DNA of 64,000 nucleotides from Hymenobacter crusticola (GCF_002154225.1 NZ_MTSE01000005.1:62001-126000); one strand, 5' to 3'; shown: positions 25,680-34,891, counted from the first letter of the stretch. Made by a program: numbers and translations. Notes: a model not told the origin generated them from the letters alone.

Positions 25680-26516
25680 TTAAGGCATGGTGAAGCTCAC
25701 CTTCACCGGGTTCGGATTCAGGTTGGCTCTCACTTGCTGCACTCTTTTGGTTACCGGATCAAGCGAGTACGGCTCGATGTAGTACGCCTCATTGCCGATA
25801 CCTCCATCCGAGACGTTCTTGGGCGCCCCGTAAACGGCTAGGTACACTTTATCGCCGGAGGCAAAACCTAGCTGCTTCAGGCTCGATTGATAGAAAGCAA
25901 TTCGCATCTTCGCCACCCCACGCACGGTCGGCGCTGGCGTATTCTCGGATTCACTTATCTGGGTAGCTCCTAAGTAGCTAGCATTGCTGACCTTATCATT
26001 TTTGCCCACGTACACCATGATGCTGTATAGCTTTGGCGCTGGATACAGCTGCGGATTGTAGGTTATACTGCACTGATAAGCAGCTACTTCATCAGGCAAC
26101 GAATACATGGTTTTTCCCACGAAGTCCAAGCTCTTCACTTGCGTGGAGGTTTGCTGGTCCAGGGTAATGGTGGGGAACATAACAGCATCCAGGTTCTTCA
26201 CGTCGGCTTCGTAGCGCATGGTGCCCATCCCCGCGCGGCTGACGTTCAGCACATGCTGGCCAAGCGGCACTTTTTCGAGTCGGTAGGTACCATTGGCATC
26301 AGTTGTGGCTTTGATTTCGGTGCCTTCCAAGGTAACGAGGGCACCGGCCTTGCTGATGGGTTGTAGCACTTCGTCTTGGGCTAGTACTACACCGGAAATA
26401 GTGGTAGTAGTAACAGTGGGCGTTGGCTGGTCATTGTCGCGCTTGCCGCAGCTTACCAGGATTGAAAGACAAACCAAAAGACTTACAACCAGACGGGTGG
26501 GAGCAGTTGTTTTCAT
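25680..26516 (-). CDS. lipoprotein with carboxypeptidase-regulatory-like domain
   Basis: 278 residues from the ATG at 26516, which gives a clean lipoprotein signal (VVSLLVCLSILVSCGKR, lipobox LVSC). Residues ~35-115 form a regulatory-like beta-sandwich domain: ISGVVLAQDE, VTLEGTEIKATTDANGTYRLEKVPLG, then LNVSRAGMG. These domains occur in TonB-linked and surface proteins of Bacteroidota. The C-terminal half is beta-rich without recognisable motifs. It lies between the MarR gene and the acyl-CoA ligase gene on the same strand but is functionally unrelated to either as far as sequence shows. The role is unknown. Confidence 0.78.
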   Translation of the reverse strand: MKTTAPTRLVVSLLVCLSILVSCGKRDNDQPTPTVTTTTISGVVLAQDEVLQPISKAGALVTLEGTEIKATTDANGTYRLEKVPLGQHVLNVSRAGMGTMRYEADVKNLDAVMFPTITLDQQTSTQVKSLDFVGKTMYSLPDEVAAYQCSITYNPQLYPAPKLYSIMVYVGKNDKVSNASYLGATQISESENTPAPTVRGVAKMRIAFYQSSLKQLGFASGDKVYLAVYGAPKNVSDGGIGNEAYYIEPYSLDPVTKRVQQVRANLNPNPVKVSFTMP

Positions 26517-26592
26517 GCTCAAAACTATAAACAAAAATAAGCCAGAAGCTAGCTCCTGGCCTATTTTGTAATTCGACTAACTGTTTAGCTTA

Positions 26593-28380
26593 CTAATGCT
26601 GCTCGCGCACTTCGTTGTGGTGGTACAATCGGTTGATCAGTTCCTTGTTGTTCTCGGTAATCACTTTGCGCTTCACCTTCATAGTAGGCGTCATTTCGCC
26701 GCTTTCCACCGTCCAGAGGCGGGGCAGCAGTACAATCTTTTTCACCTGCTCCCAGTGCGCAAAGTCCTGGTTGTACTTCTTCACCAAATCATCGTAGAGC
26801 TTCACGACCCGTTCGTTCTTCACTAACTCTTCCGGCGAGCCGCTGCACTCCACGTTGTTACGCTTGCACCAGCCGCGCAAGTCATCAAAGGATGGTATAA
26901 CGAGTGCGGCAGGGAATTTCTCGTCGGCGCCAACAACCATTACTTGCTCTACCAACGGCGACTCTTTGAGCTTTCCTTCAATAACCTGCGGGGCAATGTA
27001 TTTTCCGCCCGAGGTTTTGAACATTTCCTTTTTGCGGTCCGTGATTTTCAAAAAACGGCCGTTTACAAATTCCCCGATGTCGCCGGTGTGGAACCAGCCG
27101 TCGGCATCGATGGCTTCGGCGGTAAGATCGGGGCGGTTGTAGTAACCTTTCATCACGGAAGCCGAGCGAGTCAGAATTTCGCCGTCGGGCGCAATCTTCG
27201 CTTCTACATTATCGATCAATGGGCCAACGGTGCCGATCATGTTGTTTTCGGGCTCGTAGCCACCCACGGCAATAACCGGGGAAGTTTCGGTGAGGCCGTA
27301 ACCTTCCATCACCCGAATGCCAGCCGCCCAGAACACCCGCGCCAGCCGCGGCTGCAGGGCTCCGCCACCCGATACGATACACCGCAACTCACCACCTAGC
27401 GCTTCACGCCACTTATTGAAAATGAGCTTGTTGGCTAGAGCTAGCTGCGTGTTGTAGAAAAACCCTTGGCTTTGCTGCGTATCGTATTTCAAGCCTAGGT
27501 TTAGAGCCCAGAAAAACAAGCTTTTCTTCGCTCCTTCCAGCTCGTGGCCTTTTGCTACAATCTTGTCGTACACTTTTTCCAGCAAGCGCGGCACGGTCGT
27601 GAATATCTGTGGCTTTACCTCGCGCAGATTCTCGGCAATACTTTCCATGGTCTCGGCGTAATAAATACTTACGCCATTGATCATGTAGATATACGTCACC
27701 ATGCGCTCGAAAATGTGGCAAAGCGGGAGAAAGCTCAAGGCTTTATCGGCCTCCGTAACGGGCACGTACGGTTGGGCGCTACGGCAGTTGCTCAGAATAT
27801 TATTATGGGTGAGCATCACCCCTTTCGGGCTACCCGTGGTCCCGCTCGTATAGATGAGCGTAAGCAGATCGCTGGGCTGCACGGCAGCGCGTAACGGCTC
27901 CAGAGCTTGCGCGTTGTCCTGCTTACCTAGCTCCAATAGTTCGCTGAAGTGACGGGCATTGGGCAGTTTGTCAAAGGTGAAAATGTGCTCTACTTCGGGC
28001 AGTTCAGCGGTGGCTTCCTGTACCTTGTCGTACAGCTTTTGGTCGGCCACAAACACGGCTTTTACACCAGCATCTCGGAAGATGTACTTATAATCTTCTA
28101 CGGTAATACTTGGGTACATCGGCACGCTCACGGCCCCGATTTGGGCAATACCGAAGTCGGCCAGCATCCATTCGGGCCGATTCATAGAGATGATGGCCAC
28201 TTTATCATCTTTTTGTACTCCTAGCTTTAGCAAACCTAGGCTTACCTGATTTGCGGAGTCTTGAACCTGTTGGGTACTCATTGTCTGCCAATTGCCGTCT
28301 ATTTTAGCAGTAAGGCAATCAGACTTGGGGAAATTGGTGAGCTGATTGGGCAGGATATCAAATGTGCGGCGCACTTCCAT
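26593..28380 (-). CDS. long-chain fatty acid-CoA ligase (AMP-binding enzyme)
   Basis: 595 residues. It activates fatty acids as acyl-AMP then acyl-CoA. The ATP-binding loop is LIYTSGTTGSPKGVMLTHNN; further core motifs are GYGLTETSPV and DGWFHTGDIGEF. The C-terminal lobe contains MKVKRKVITEN with the catalytic Lys. It belongs to the long-chain AMP-dependent synthetase family (FAA1/FadD15-like, MSTQQVQ-type N-terminus). It supplies substrate to the beta-oxidation genes downstream on the same strand; the intervening lipoprotein and MarR genes separate it, so it is probably its own transcription unit. It is divergent from the arginase-fold gene. Confidence 0.93.
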   Translation of the reverse strand: MEVRRTFDILPNQLTNFPKSDCLTAKIDGNWQTMSTQQVQDSANQVSLGLLKLGVQKDDKVAIISMNRPEWMLADFGIAQIGAVSVPMYPSITVEDYKYIFRDAGVKAVFVADQKLYDKVQEATAELPEVEHIFTFDKLPNARHFSELLELGKQDNAQALEPLRAAVQPSDLLTLIYTSGTTGSPKGVMLTHNNILSNCRSAQPYVPVTEADKALSFLPLCHIFERMVTYIYMINGVSIYYAETMESIAENLREVKPQIFTTVPRLLEKVYDKIVAKGHELEGAKKSLFFWALNLGLKYDTQQSQGFFYNTQLALANKLIFNKWREALGGELRCIVSGGGALQPRLARVFWAAGIRVMEGYGLTETSPVIAVGGYEPENNMIGTVGPLIDNVEAKIAPDGEILTRSASVMKGYYNRPDLTAEAIDADGWFHTGDIGEFVNGRFLKITDRKKEMFKTSGGKYIAPQVIEGKLKESPLVEQVMVVGADEKFPAALVIPSFDDLRGWCKRNNVECSGSPEELVKNERVVKLYDDLVKKYNQDFAHWEQVKKIVLLPRLWTVESGEMTPTMKVKRKVITENNKELINRLYHHNEVREQH

Positions 28381-28503
28381 ACAAAAGGCACAAGGGTGGG
28401 AATTACTGTTTAAAGTAATGGTTTTTTACTGGAAAAGCGTATTTAGTCCCCGATCGGTCAGCGGAAGAATACCAAAGCAACGACAGCGCTGCAGGGTTTT
28501 GTG

Positions 28504-28511
28504 TAGTTTTG
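28504..28511 (+). promoter_or_regulatory. -7 box for the arginase-fold gene run
   Basis: TAGTTTTG matches TAnnTTTG and is 20 bases before the ATG at 28532. No -33 TTG is obvious. Confidence 0.45.
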
Positions 28512-28531
28512 CTTACCTGTTTTTTCCTTCC

Positions 28532-29680
28532 ATGAACCTGGCCCTTTTTTTTGATCCGCTTCGCGAGGAACTCATCGCGTCTGGTTCTACCCTTTCTACG
28601 CTCGCTATTTGCGCCTCGCCGTTCGTAGATAACTTTCCGGACTGGCGCAATGCGGACCTAGCTATCATTGGCTTAGATGAATGGCGTGGCAGCGCACTCG
28701 GTACCCCGGTAATACAAGGCGCCGATGAGGTGCGCCGTCGTTTTTATCAACTCCAAAAAGGCACTAGCTCAATCCGCCTAGTAGACCTAGGTAACCTGCG
28801 TCCCGGCCTCACGCTCGAAGACACGTATCTGCGGCTGCGCGAGATTGTGGCGATGCTTTTGGAGCATAATACTATACCATTGTTGTTGGGTGGCAGCCCT
28901 GACCTCGACTATGGGCAGTTTCTGGCTTACGAAACCCTGGAACGCCCCATCAGCTTTGCTGCCGTCGACTCGCGGGTTGACATGGCCGAGCACGCATCTG
29001 CCCCGCAGGAAGAAGCCCACTTGCGGCGCATGCTCATGTACGAGCCCAACTTCCTGTTTAATTTCGTGCAGCTAGCTTATCAGCAGTACTTAGTTGCCCC
29101 GGATGTATTGGTGGCGCTAGAAAAACTGCATTTCGAAAAGCTGCGCCTAGGAGAGATTCACGCGGATGTGCGCCAAGCCGAGCTGCTGTTGCGCCAAGCC
29201 GATTTTGTGAGCTTTGACGTAGCGGCGTTGCGGTGGCTCAGCGCGCCAGCTTACCAGCCCGCCAACCCGTTCGGCCTAACAGGCGAAGAAGCCGCGCAGC
29301 TTGCTTGGTATGCCGGCCACAGCGACCAGCTCAGCAGCTTCGGCCTCTACGGCTACCGCCCCGACCACGACGACCACGGCCTAGCCGCCATGACGCTAGC
29401 CACGATGCTCTGGTACTTCATCGAAGGATTTTATCACCGGAGCAAAGACAAAGACTTTCAGAGTCCCCATTTCACACGTTACCTAGTTAGCCTCTCCGAC
29501 ACTCCCGAAACGGTTGTATTCTACAAAGCCAACTACGGGGAGAAGTGGTGGGTAGAAGTAGAAAGCATGGCTAATAGTACCCTTAAGCGCTTGGTACCTT
29601 GCACCTACGAAGAATACCAAGAAGCCGTGCAAGGCATTTTACCCAGTCGCTGGTACCTCACCCAAGCGTTGTTAGGATAA
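28532..29680 (+). CDS. arginase/formimidoylglutamase-fold protein with degenerate metal site
   Basis: 382 residues from the ATG at 28532; the frame is open further upstream, but a -7 box lies just before this ATG. The fold matches the ureohydrolase family, yet the three ligand motifs are altered. GGDHS reads GGSPD, DxHxD reads DSRVD (His to Arg), and SFDxD reads SFDVA (Asp to Ala). At least three residues that hold the two manganese ions are missing, so ordinary arginase or formimidoylglutamase activity is unlikely even though relatives are often annotated as such. It is the first of five closely spaced plus-strand genes (12 bases to the next). A regulatory or structural role is possible. Confidence 0.82.
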   Translation: MNLALFFDPLREELIASGSTLSTLAICASPFVDNFPDWRNADLAIIGLDEWRGSALGTPVIQGADEVRRRFYQLQKGTSSIRLVDLGNLRPGLTLEDTYLRLREIVAMLLEHNTIPLLLGGSPDLDYGQFLAYETLERPISFAAVDSRVDMAEHASAPQEEAHLRRMLMYEPNFLFNFVQLAYQQYLVAPDVLVALEKLHFEKLRLGEIHADVRQAELLLRQADFVSFDVAALRWLSAPAYQPANPFGLTGEEAAQLAWYAGHSDQLSSFGLYGYRPDHDDHGLAAMTLATMLWYFIEGFYHRSKDKDFQSPHFTRYLVSLSDTPETVVFYKANYGEKWWVEVESMANSTLKRLVPCTYEEYQEAVQGILPSRWYLTQALLG

Positions 29681-29692
29681 CTGCTACCGTAG

Positions 29693-29959
29693 ATGAAATC
29701 CGAAGCGTTACCCGAGTACACGAAAGCGCAGCTTGCCTTGCGCAATGGCCAAGACCGGGACGAAATCTGGGTGGCGTACCTAGGGTTGATTTACGACGTG
29801 AGCCGCTCCCGCCTTTGGCGCCGCGGCAACCACTACGAACATTGGGCAGGGCAGGATCTTACGAAAGAATTGCGGCAAGATGCACCGCATACGGAACACG
29901 TATTTGATAATTTTCCAGTTATTGGTCGGCTGAAAGATGCTGTGCCAGCTAGCAGCTAG
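29693..29959 (+). CDS. cytochrome b5-like heme/steroid-binding domain protein
   Basis: 88 residues. The phrases YTKAQLALRNGQDRDEIWVAY, GLIYDVSRSRLWRRGNHYEHW and AGQDLTKELRQDAPH match the short cytochrome b5-like proteins of COG4892 (PF00173). The central HPGG heme-ligand motif of classical cytochrome b5 is replaced by GNHYEHW, as in the membrane-associated progesterone receptor-like branch, which binds heme by other residues. No signal peptide or membrane segment is present. It starts 12 bases after the arginase-fold gene and precedes murQ, so co-transcription is likely. The electron partner, if any, is unknown. Confidence 0.8.
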   Translation: MKSEALPEYTKAQLALRNGQDRDEIWVAYLGLIYDVSRSRLWRRGNHYEHWAGQDLTKELRQDAPHTEHVFDNFPVIGRLKDAVPASS

Positions 29960-30002
29960 GCTCCCGCTTATCTTAGCTCATCATTTTACCATTTTACTGC
30001 TC

Positions 30003-30803
30003 GTGAGTACTACCGAAAGTCCGTCCCTCTTCCAGAACCTCGAAACGCTTTCCACGCACGAGTTGCTTACCGGCATCAACAGCGTCGACCAGACTGTGCC
30101 GCTGGCTGTGGCCAAAGCATTGCCCCAGATTGAGGCGTTGGTAGAAACCACAGTCGCCCGGCTGCGCGAAGGCGGGCGACTTTTTTACATCGGGGCAGGC
30201 ACAAGTGGGAGGCTAGGTATTCTGGATGCCTCGGAGTGCCCGCCTACATTTGGCGTGCCCCAGGGCTTGGTTATCGGCATCATTGCTGGGGGCGATACGG
30301 CCATTCGCAAAGCCGTCGAAAACGCCGAAGATGATACCGAGCAGGCCTGGCGCGATTTGCAGGCCTACGACATCACTGAGAAAGATATGCTCGTCGGTAT
30401 TGCTGCGTCGGGGCGCACGCCTTACGTGATAGGTGGATTACAACAAGCTCGGCAGCAAGGTATTGCTACAGGTTGTATTGTGTGCAATGCGGGGTCGGCG
30501 GTGGCAGCGGCCGCGGAGTTTCCAGTGGAGGTCGTAACCGGACCAGAGTTCCTAACCGGCAGCACGCGCATGAAAGCTGGTACCGCGCAGAAGCTGGTGC
30601 TCAACATGCTTACCACCGCTACCATGATTCGGCTAGGCCGGGTGAAAGGCAACAAAATGGTAGACATGCAGCTCTCCAACCACAAGCTCGTCGACCGCGG
30701 CGAGCGGATGCTGATGGAGGAGCTAGGTATCGAGCAACCTGAAGCGGCGGCTTTGCTCAAGCAACATGGCTCGGTGCGGGCGGCTCTCGATGCGAGACAG
30801 TAG
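30003..30803 (+). CDS. murQ: N-acetylmuramic acid 6-phosphate etherase
   Basis: 266 residues from a GTG at 30003 (the frame is open from 29937 but overlaps the previous gene and adds a non-family segment). MurQ cleaves the lactyl ether of MurNAc-6-P to give GlcNAc-6-P, used in cell-wall recycling. The SIS domain holds GRLFYIGAGTSGRLGILDA, followed by SECPPTFGVP with the catalytic Glu, and GIAASGRTPYVIGGLQQAR. TGSTRMKAGTAQKLVLNML is the second family signature. It is the third gene of a co-directional run. Confidence 0.95.
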   Translation: MSTTESPSLFQNLETLSTHELLTGINSVDQTVPLAVAKALPQIEALVETTVARLREGGRLFYIGAGTSGRLGILDASECPPTFGVPQGLVIGIIAGGDTAIRKAVENAEDDTEQAWRDLQAYDITEKDMLVGIAASGRTPYVIGGLQQARQQGIATGCIVCNAGSAVAAAAEFPVEVVTGPEFLTGSTRMKAGTAQKLVLNMLTTATMIRLGRVKGNKMVDMQLSNHKLVDRGERMLMEELGIEQPEAAALLKQHGSVRAALDARQ

Positions 30804-30814
30804 ACCTCATTAAA

Positions 30815-31093
30815 ATGCAGACATGGAGCCAGCATCCTAGCTTCGGCCTCGTCGCTTGGGGCTTGGTTTTTCTTCAGTTAGGCTTCTACTGGTTGGCTCT
30901 TGTGCAAGGCGAAGGCTTATTCACGATGCTAGGTGGGGCCATCTATATCATTCCGATTAGCCTTTTGCTAGCATTGGCGACGATCTTGGCGTGTAAGAGC
31001 AAACGTTGGTTTCTAGCCGCTGCCACCATCCTACTGAGTTTACCAGGTCTGCTGTTGTTACCAGTGGCTGTGCGTTTATTTTTCTTTGGCTAG
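30815..31093 (+). CDS. small integral membrane protein of unknown function
   Basis: 92 residues with three hydrophobic segments: about residues 12-30 (LVAWGLVFLQLGFYWLALV), 37-58 (LGGAIYIIPISLLLALATIL) and 66-88 (FLAAATILLSLPGLLLLPVAV). I recognise no family. It starts 11 bases after murQ and its end overlaps the open frame of the next gene, consistent with one transcript. No charged cluster or catalytic residue stands out. Confidence 0.7.
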   Translation: MQTWSQHPSFGLVAWGLVFLQLGFYWLALVQGEGLFTMLGGAIYIIPISLLLALATILACKSKRWFLAAATILLSLPGLLLLPVAVRLFFFG

Positions 31094-31148
31094 GTGGAAC
31101 AGAACGCAGAGCCGCGCGTTTTTATCAGTACAACCAACCGCTTCCCTT

Positions 31149-31715
31149 GTGCATACCATCGAGCCGCACTATAACTGGATTGAGCAGTATTCTGCCTCAG
31201 AAGATCCTCGCTCGCCCCTCTTCGAAACGGAAAACAGCCTTGACACCTTCACCAATACCATCTACGGCTACTACATTCACCCGCAGTGGGATAGTTTGGA
31301 GTCGGACACGCTATTCCTGAAAATTCTCTTTGTTGACTACGACCTAGGTATTGGCGTTATCGAATTTATTGGCGAGTGGAACGACGCCATTGAAAACGAC
31401 ATCATGCAGCTCAAGCGCAACATCATCGACCTGATGACGCACGAGGGCATTCGCAAGTTTATCCTGATTGGCGAAAACGTATTCAACTTTCACGGCTCCG
31501 ACGATAGCTACTACGAAGAGTGGTTTGAAGACGTAGAAGATGGTTGGATTGCAGGTATCAACTTTCAGGAACACGTCATCCGCGAGATGCACCAGTATAA
31601 CATTGATAACTACGTCAATTTTGGTGGTCAGCTTGATGAATTGCCTTGGCGTACGTACGCCCCACGCAAGCTGTTCGATGTGGTAGACAAGTTGATTCAG
31701 CGCCGACTAGGTTAA
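31149..31715 (+). CDS. conserved Bacteroidota protein of unknown function
   Basis: 188 residues from a GTG at 31149 (VHTIEPHYNWIEQYSASED); the frame is open from 31086, but homologues as I remember them start at HTIEPxYNW. The sequence is acidic and rich in aromatic residues: NTIYGYYIHPQWDSL, LKILFVDYDLGIGVIEFIG, KFILIGENVFNFHGSDDSYY, EEWFEDVEDGW. No signal, membrane segment or catalytic motif is seen. It closes the murQ run and is followed by a bidirectional terminator. I know of no established function. Confidence 0.8.
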   Translation: MHTIEPHYNWIEQYSASEDPRSPLFETENSLDTFTNTIYGYYIHPQWDSLESDTLFLKILFVDYDLGIGVIEFIGEWNDAIENDIMQLKRNIIDLMTHEGIRKFILIGENVFNFHGSDDSYYEEWFEDVEDGWIAGINFQEHVIREMHQYNIDNYVNFGGQLDELPWRTYAPRKLFDVVDKLIQRRLG

Positions 31716-31827
31716 CTGCATTACCTCTTGTATTCAAGAATTTCCAGCCGGCACAGAAAGCACCTCGCTTACTTCGTTGCCCTGGCAGGTGCAACTCCTA
31801 GCGCTACTTAGAGTGGCACAGAAAAGT

Positions 31828-31860
31828 AAAAGGGCTGCTCCTATTCGGAGCAGCCCTTTT
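31828..31860. terminator. bidirectional terminator
   Basis: AAAAGGGCTGCTCC and GGAGCAGCCCTTTT pair perfectly (14 bp) around TATTC. It is shared by the murQ run and the convergent lipoprotein gene. Confidence 0.92.
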
Positions 31861-31882
31861 GTTGCACTTAGTGCGACTACGA

Positions 31883-32104
31883 CTACTTAGCGTCGGTCGA
31901 GTCAGCAGTGTCTTCCATTTTGTCGGCAGTGGCATCAGCTGAGTCACGTACGGCGTCAGCTTTCTCTTCCATAGCGTCAGCCTTAGCTTCGCCAGATGCT
32001 TCTACGTTGTCAGCAGCTTGCTCGGTGGTGTCTTCTTTTTTGCTGTCGCAAGAAGCGAAAGAGAACGAAGCAGCAGCCAGAGCGAGGAACAATACCTTTT
32101 TCAT
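31883..32104 (-). CDS. small Ala/Asp/Glu-rich lipoprotein
   Basis: 73 residues from the ATG at 32104 (the frame is open to 32173, but only this start gives a signal peptide). MKKVLFLALAAASFSFASC ends in the lipobox FASC with Cys19. The mature part is a low-complexity helix of Ala, Asp, Glu and Lys with repeated KADAxEEKADA and DSADAT phrases, likely an extended coiled coil in the periplasm. Similar short lipoproteins are widespread in Bacteroidota. It might act as a spacer between outer membrane and cell wall, but this is speculation. Confidence 0.8.
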   Translation of the reverse strand: MKKVLFLALAAASFSFASCDSKKEDTTEQAADNVEASGEAKADAMEEKADAVRDSADATADKMEDTADSTDAK

Positions 32105-32260
32105 GTTGTAAGAGTTTTGAGAGAGTTGGGTTTCTAGTTTTCGTGATTCCGACCGCCAGAGGAGAACTAGCAAACAACGGAATCTGTGGCTTTATACCCG
32201 CATTGGAAGAAGGTAACCCCGACGCGCCGAAAATTTTTTAAGATTTTTTTCCTTTCACAT

Positions 32261-32313
32261 AAAAATGACTGGCTCTCGACCTAGGGTTGTCCTTGGTGGA
32301 GTCAGTCATTTTT
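32261..32313 (-). terminator. terminator after der
   Basis: 32261-32275 pairs with 32299-32313 at 14 of 15 positions, with A/T runs on both outer flanks. It lies 26 bases beyond the der stop. Confidence 0.75.
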
Positions 32314-32338
32314 ACTGTAAAGAGCTTACGCTCAGGCT

Positions 32339-33661
32339 TTACTTTTTGCGGAAGATAATGCCAATTGGCACGCCCGTGAAGTCAAAATTCTCACGTAAGC
32401 GGTTCTCCAAGTAACGCGTGTAGCTTTCCTTCACGTACTGGGGCAAGTTGCAGAAGAAGGCAAACACCGGATTGTGCGTTGGGAGCTGTGTAGCGTATTT
32501 GATGCGCACCAGCTTGCCTTTGGTGGCAGGCGGCGGATACTTCTCGATTTCCTGGAGCATTACCTCGTTCAGCTGCGAAGTAGGCACCTTCTTCATCTTG
32601 TTGTTGTACACCTCGATAGCCGTTTCGATGGCCTTGTGCACCCGCTGTTTGTTCAGCACCGAAATGAAGACGATGGGTGGATAGCTGATAGGCGCAATCT
32701 TCTCCCGAATTTTCTCTTCAAACTCCTTAGCCGTGTTGGTTTGCTTGTCCTCGATGAGGTCCCACTTGTTCACCAGAATCACGATGCCCTTGCGGTTCTT
32801 ATCGGCGAGGCTGATGATGTTCACATCTTGGGCCTCAATGCCGCGGGTAGCATCCAGCATTACCACGCACACGTCGGATTCCTCCATAGCACGGATGGCG
32901 CGCAACACCGAGTAAAATTCGATGTCCTCGTTGACTTTGCTTTTGCGGCGCAAGCCGGCCGTATCCACCAGAATAAACTCGTTGCCAAACGCGTTGTAAC
33001 GCGCCTGAATGGAGTCGCGGGTGGTACCGGCAATATCCGTCACAATGCTGCGGTCGGTACCGAGGAGCAGGTTCACAAACGACGACTTACCCGCGTTTGG
33101 GCGACCTACGACGGCAATCTTGGGCACGCCAGCGTCGGGTTCTTCAACACCTTCTTCCTCAAAGTGGCTTACTACGGCATCCAGCAAGTCGCCGGTCCCA
33201 GAGCCGCTTTGGCTGCTGATCGAGAAGATGTCACCGATACCCAGGCCGAGGGCGTAGAACTCGCCAGCAGCATGAGCACGGGCGTTGGTATCGGCCTTGT
33301 TAGCTACTAAGTAAATCGGCTTCTGGCCTTCGTAACGGCGCAGCACGTTAGCAAATTCTTCATCGAGCGGGTGCATGCCCGCATCCACGTCGACCATGAA
33401 CAGGACTACGTCGGCCTCCTCAATAGCTAGCTTTACTTGCTTGTTGATTTCACCTTCGAAGATGTCTTCGGAGTTGTGTACGTACCCACCCGTGTCGATG
33501 ACGGTGTAGTACTTACCGATCCACTCGCCGTAGCCGTAGTGCCGGTCGCGGGTCACGCCGCTCTGGTTGTCCATGATGGCCTTACGCTGGCCCACCAAGC
33601 GGTTAAAAAGGGTGGATTTGCCCACATTGGGGCGTCCCACAATAGCAATAGTATTGCTCAT
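32339..33661 (-). CDS. der: ribosome assembly GTPase Der (EngA)
   Basis: 440 residues with the tandem GTPase arrangement unique to Der. G-domain 1 has [14 protein letters not shown] and NKAD; G-domain 2, from about residue 180, has [14 protein letters not shown] and NKWD. A C-terminal KH-like domain follows (residues ~355-440). It acts in maturation of the large ribosomal subunit. The start at 33661 is an ATG giving [17 protein letters not shown]. The era gene is immediately upstream on the same strand with 136 bases between, so the two GTPases of ribosome assembly are neighbours. Confidence 0.97.
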   Translation of the reverse strand: MSNTIAIVGRPNVGKSTLFNRLVGQRKAIMDNQSGVTRDRHYGYGEWIGKYYTVIDTGGYVHNSEDIFEGEINKQVKLAIEEADVVLFMVDVDAGMHPLDEEFANVLRRYEGQKPIYLVANKADTNARAHAAGEFYALGLGIGDIFSISSQSGSGTGDLLDAVVSHFEEEGVEEPDAGVPKIAVVGRPNAGKSSFVNLLLGTDRSIVTDIAGTTRDSIQARYNAFGNEFILVDTAGLRRKSKVNEDIEFYSVLRAIRAMEESDVCVVMLDATRGIEAQDVNIISLADKNRKGIVILVNKWDLIEDKQTNTAKEFEEKIREKIAPISYPPIVFISVLNKQRVHKAIETAIEVYNNKMKKVPTSQLNEVMLQEIEKYPPPATKGKLVRIKYATQLPTHNPVFAFFCNLPQYVKESYTRYLENRLRENFDFTGVPIGIIFRKK

Positions 33662-33797
33662 GATGTCGACTCCAGCCGCCGGCCCGACCAGGTTCGGCAG
33701 TGCCCGGAGTAGTTAAGTGAAGTGAGGTCGGAGGTAGTGCGGACTTTGGAATCCGCGTGTACTAGTTATTCAGGTGCGGACTATAACGCCCACGCTA

Positions 33798-34694
33798 CTA
33801 ATTACTATACCCGAAGCGATTTAGTGCTTTAGGGTCGGTGCGCCAGTTTTCGTTGACTTTGACGTGGATTTCGAGGAAAACTTTCTTCAAGAAGAACTTC
33901 TCCATTTCCTCACGCGCCCAAGTGCCTACTTTTTTCAGTGCCTCACCTTTTTGGCCAATGATGATTCCTTTCTGGCTGCTGCGCTCTACGTAGATGGTAG
34001 AACGCATCCGGATGATGGTTTCTTCTTCCTTAAACTCGTCGATGGCCACCTCACAGCTGTACGGAACTTCCTTCTTGTATAACTTAAAGATCTTTTCCCG
34101 AATCATCTCGGCGGCGAAGAAACGCTCCGGCTTATCGGTTAGTTCATCTTTTGGATAGTACGGCGGATGTATAGGCAAGCGCTCTAGCACCATTTGCAAC
34201 ACCTGCTCGGTGTTAAACTTTTCGAGCGCCGAAATCGGCAGCACTTCGGTGGCATTGGGTAGGTGCAGCTTCCAGTAAGCTAGCTTCTCCTCCACTTCGG
34301 CCTGCTCAGCCTGGTCTATTTTATTGACTAGCAAGATAATCGGCACGTCCGTTTTGCGCAGGCGCTCCACGATCGGCTCCTCGTCGTGCTTCTCATAGAT
34401 ATCCGTCACAAACAGAATCACGTCAGCATCTTCCAAGGACGAGTACACGAAGCTCATCATGGCGTTGTGCAGTTCGTATTTGGGCTGAATGATGCCGGGT
34501 GTATCGGAGTACACAAGCTGAAAATCGTCGCCGTTCAAGATACCTAGGATACGGTGACGCGTGGTTTGGGCTTTGCTGGTGACGATGCTGAGCCGCTCGC
34601 CCACTAGCGCGTTCATTAGCGTCGACTTGCCCACATTGGGCTTGCCGATAATGCTCACAAAGCCAGCGCGGTGCGGATTAGGTTCGGGGTTCAC
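33798..34694 (-). CDS. era: ribosome assembly GTPase Era
   Basis: 298 residues from a GTG at 34694 (VNPEPNPHRAGFVSIIGKP). The frame is open to a TTG at 34718, but that codon lies inside a perfect -7 box, so it cannot be in the mRNA if that promoter is used. The GTPase domain has GKPNVGKST, DTPGI and NKID; the C-terminal KH domain includes GIIIGQKGEALKKVGTWAR. Era binds 16S rRNA near its 3' end and checks small-subunit assembly. It is next to der and divergent from hemH. Confidence 0.96.
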   Translation of the reverse strand: MNPEPNPHRAGFVSIIGKPNVGKSTLMNALVGERLSIVTSKAQTTRHRILGILNGDDFQLVYSDTPGIIQPKYELHNAMMSFVYSSLEDADVILFVTDIYEKHDEEPIVERLRKTDVPIILLVNKIDQAEQAEVEEKLAYWKLHLPNATEVLPISALEKFNTEQVLQMVLERLPIHPPYYPKDELTDKPERFFAAEMIREKIFKLYKKEVPYSCEVAIDEFKEEETIIRMRSTIYVERSSQKGIIIGQKGEALKKVGTWAREEMEKFFLKKVFLEIHVKVNENWRTDPKALNRFGYSN

Positions 34695-34715
34695 GGTGTT
34701 TTCAAAATTAGCCTG

Positions 34716-34723
34716 CAAAGGTA
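34716..34723 (-). promoter_or_regulatory. -7 box of era
   Basis: On the minus strand the sequence is TACCTTTG, an exact TAnnTTTG match. It implies transcription starting a few bases downstream and supports the GTG start at 34694. No TTG is evident at -33. Confidence 0.55.
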
Positions 34724-34855
34724 CGACTTTGCAGCGACGCTAGCATGCGGTAGGTGAAAATCAATTGCTTATCCAGAGAACTCCCGTCGTTCTATAAACG
34801 GAGTCGATAGAACTATAACTAAAAATACGGCCTTCTTCGCAAACCCAGGAGGCCA

Positions 34856-34863
34856 TACCTTTG
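34856..34863 (+). promoter_or_regulatory. -7 box of hemH
   Basis: TACCTTTG is an exact TAnnTTTG match, 28 bases before the hemH ATG. A TTC rather than TTG lies at the -33 distance. Confidence 0.6.
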
Positions 34864-34891
34864 TCTACTGACGGATAGCTCGTCTCTTCTT

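Noticed and set aside
28532..29680. Calling this gene a formimidoylglutamase (hutG)
   Set aside because: The metal ligands are replaced and no other histidine-degradation gene is nearby.
32474..33310. 278-codon open frame on the plus strand
   Set aside because: Entirely antisense to der; no family resemblance, and der is a certain gene.
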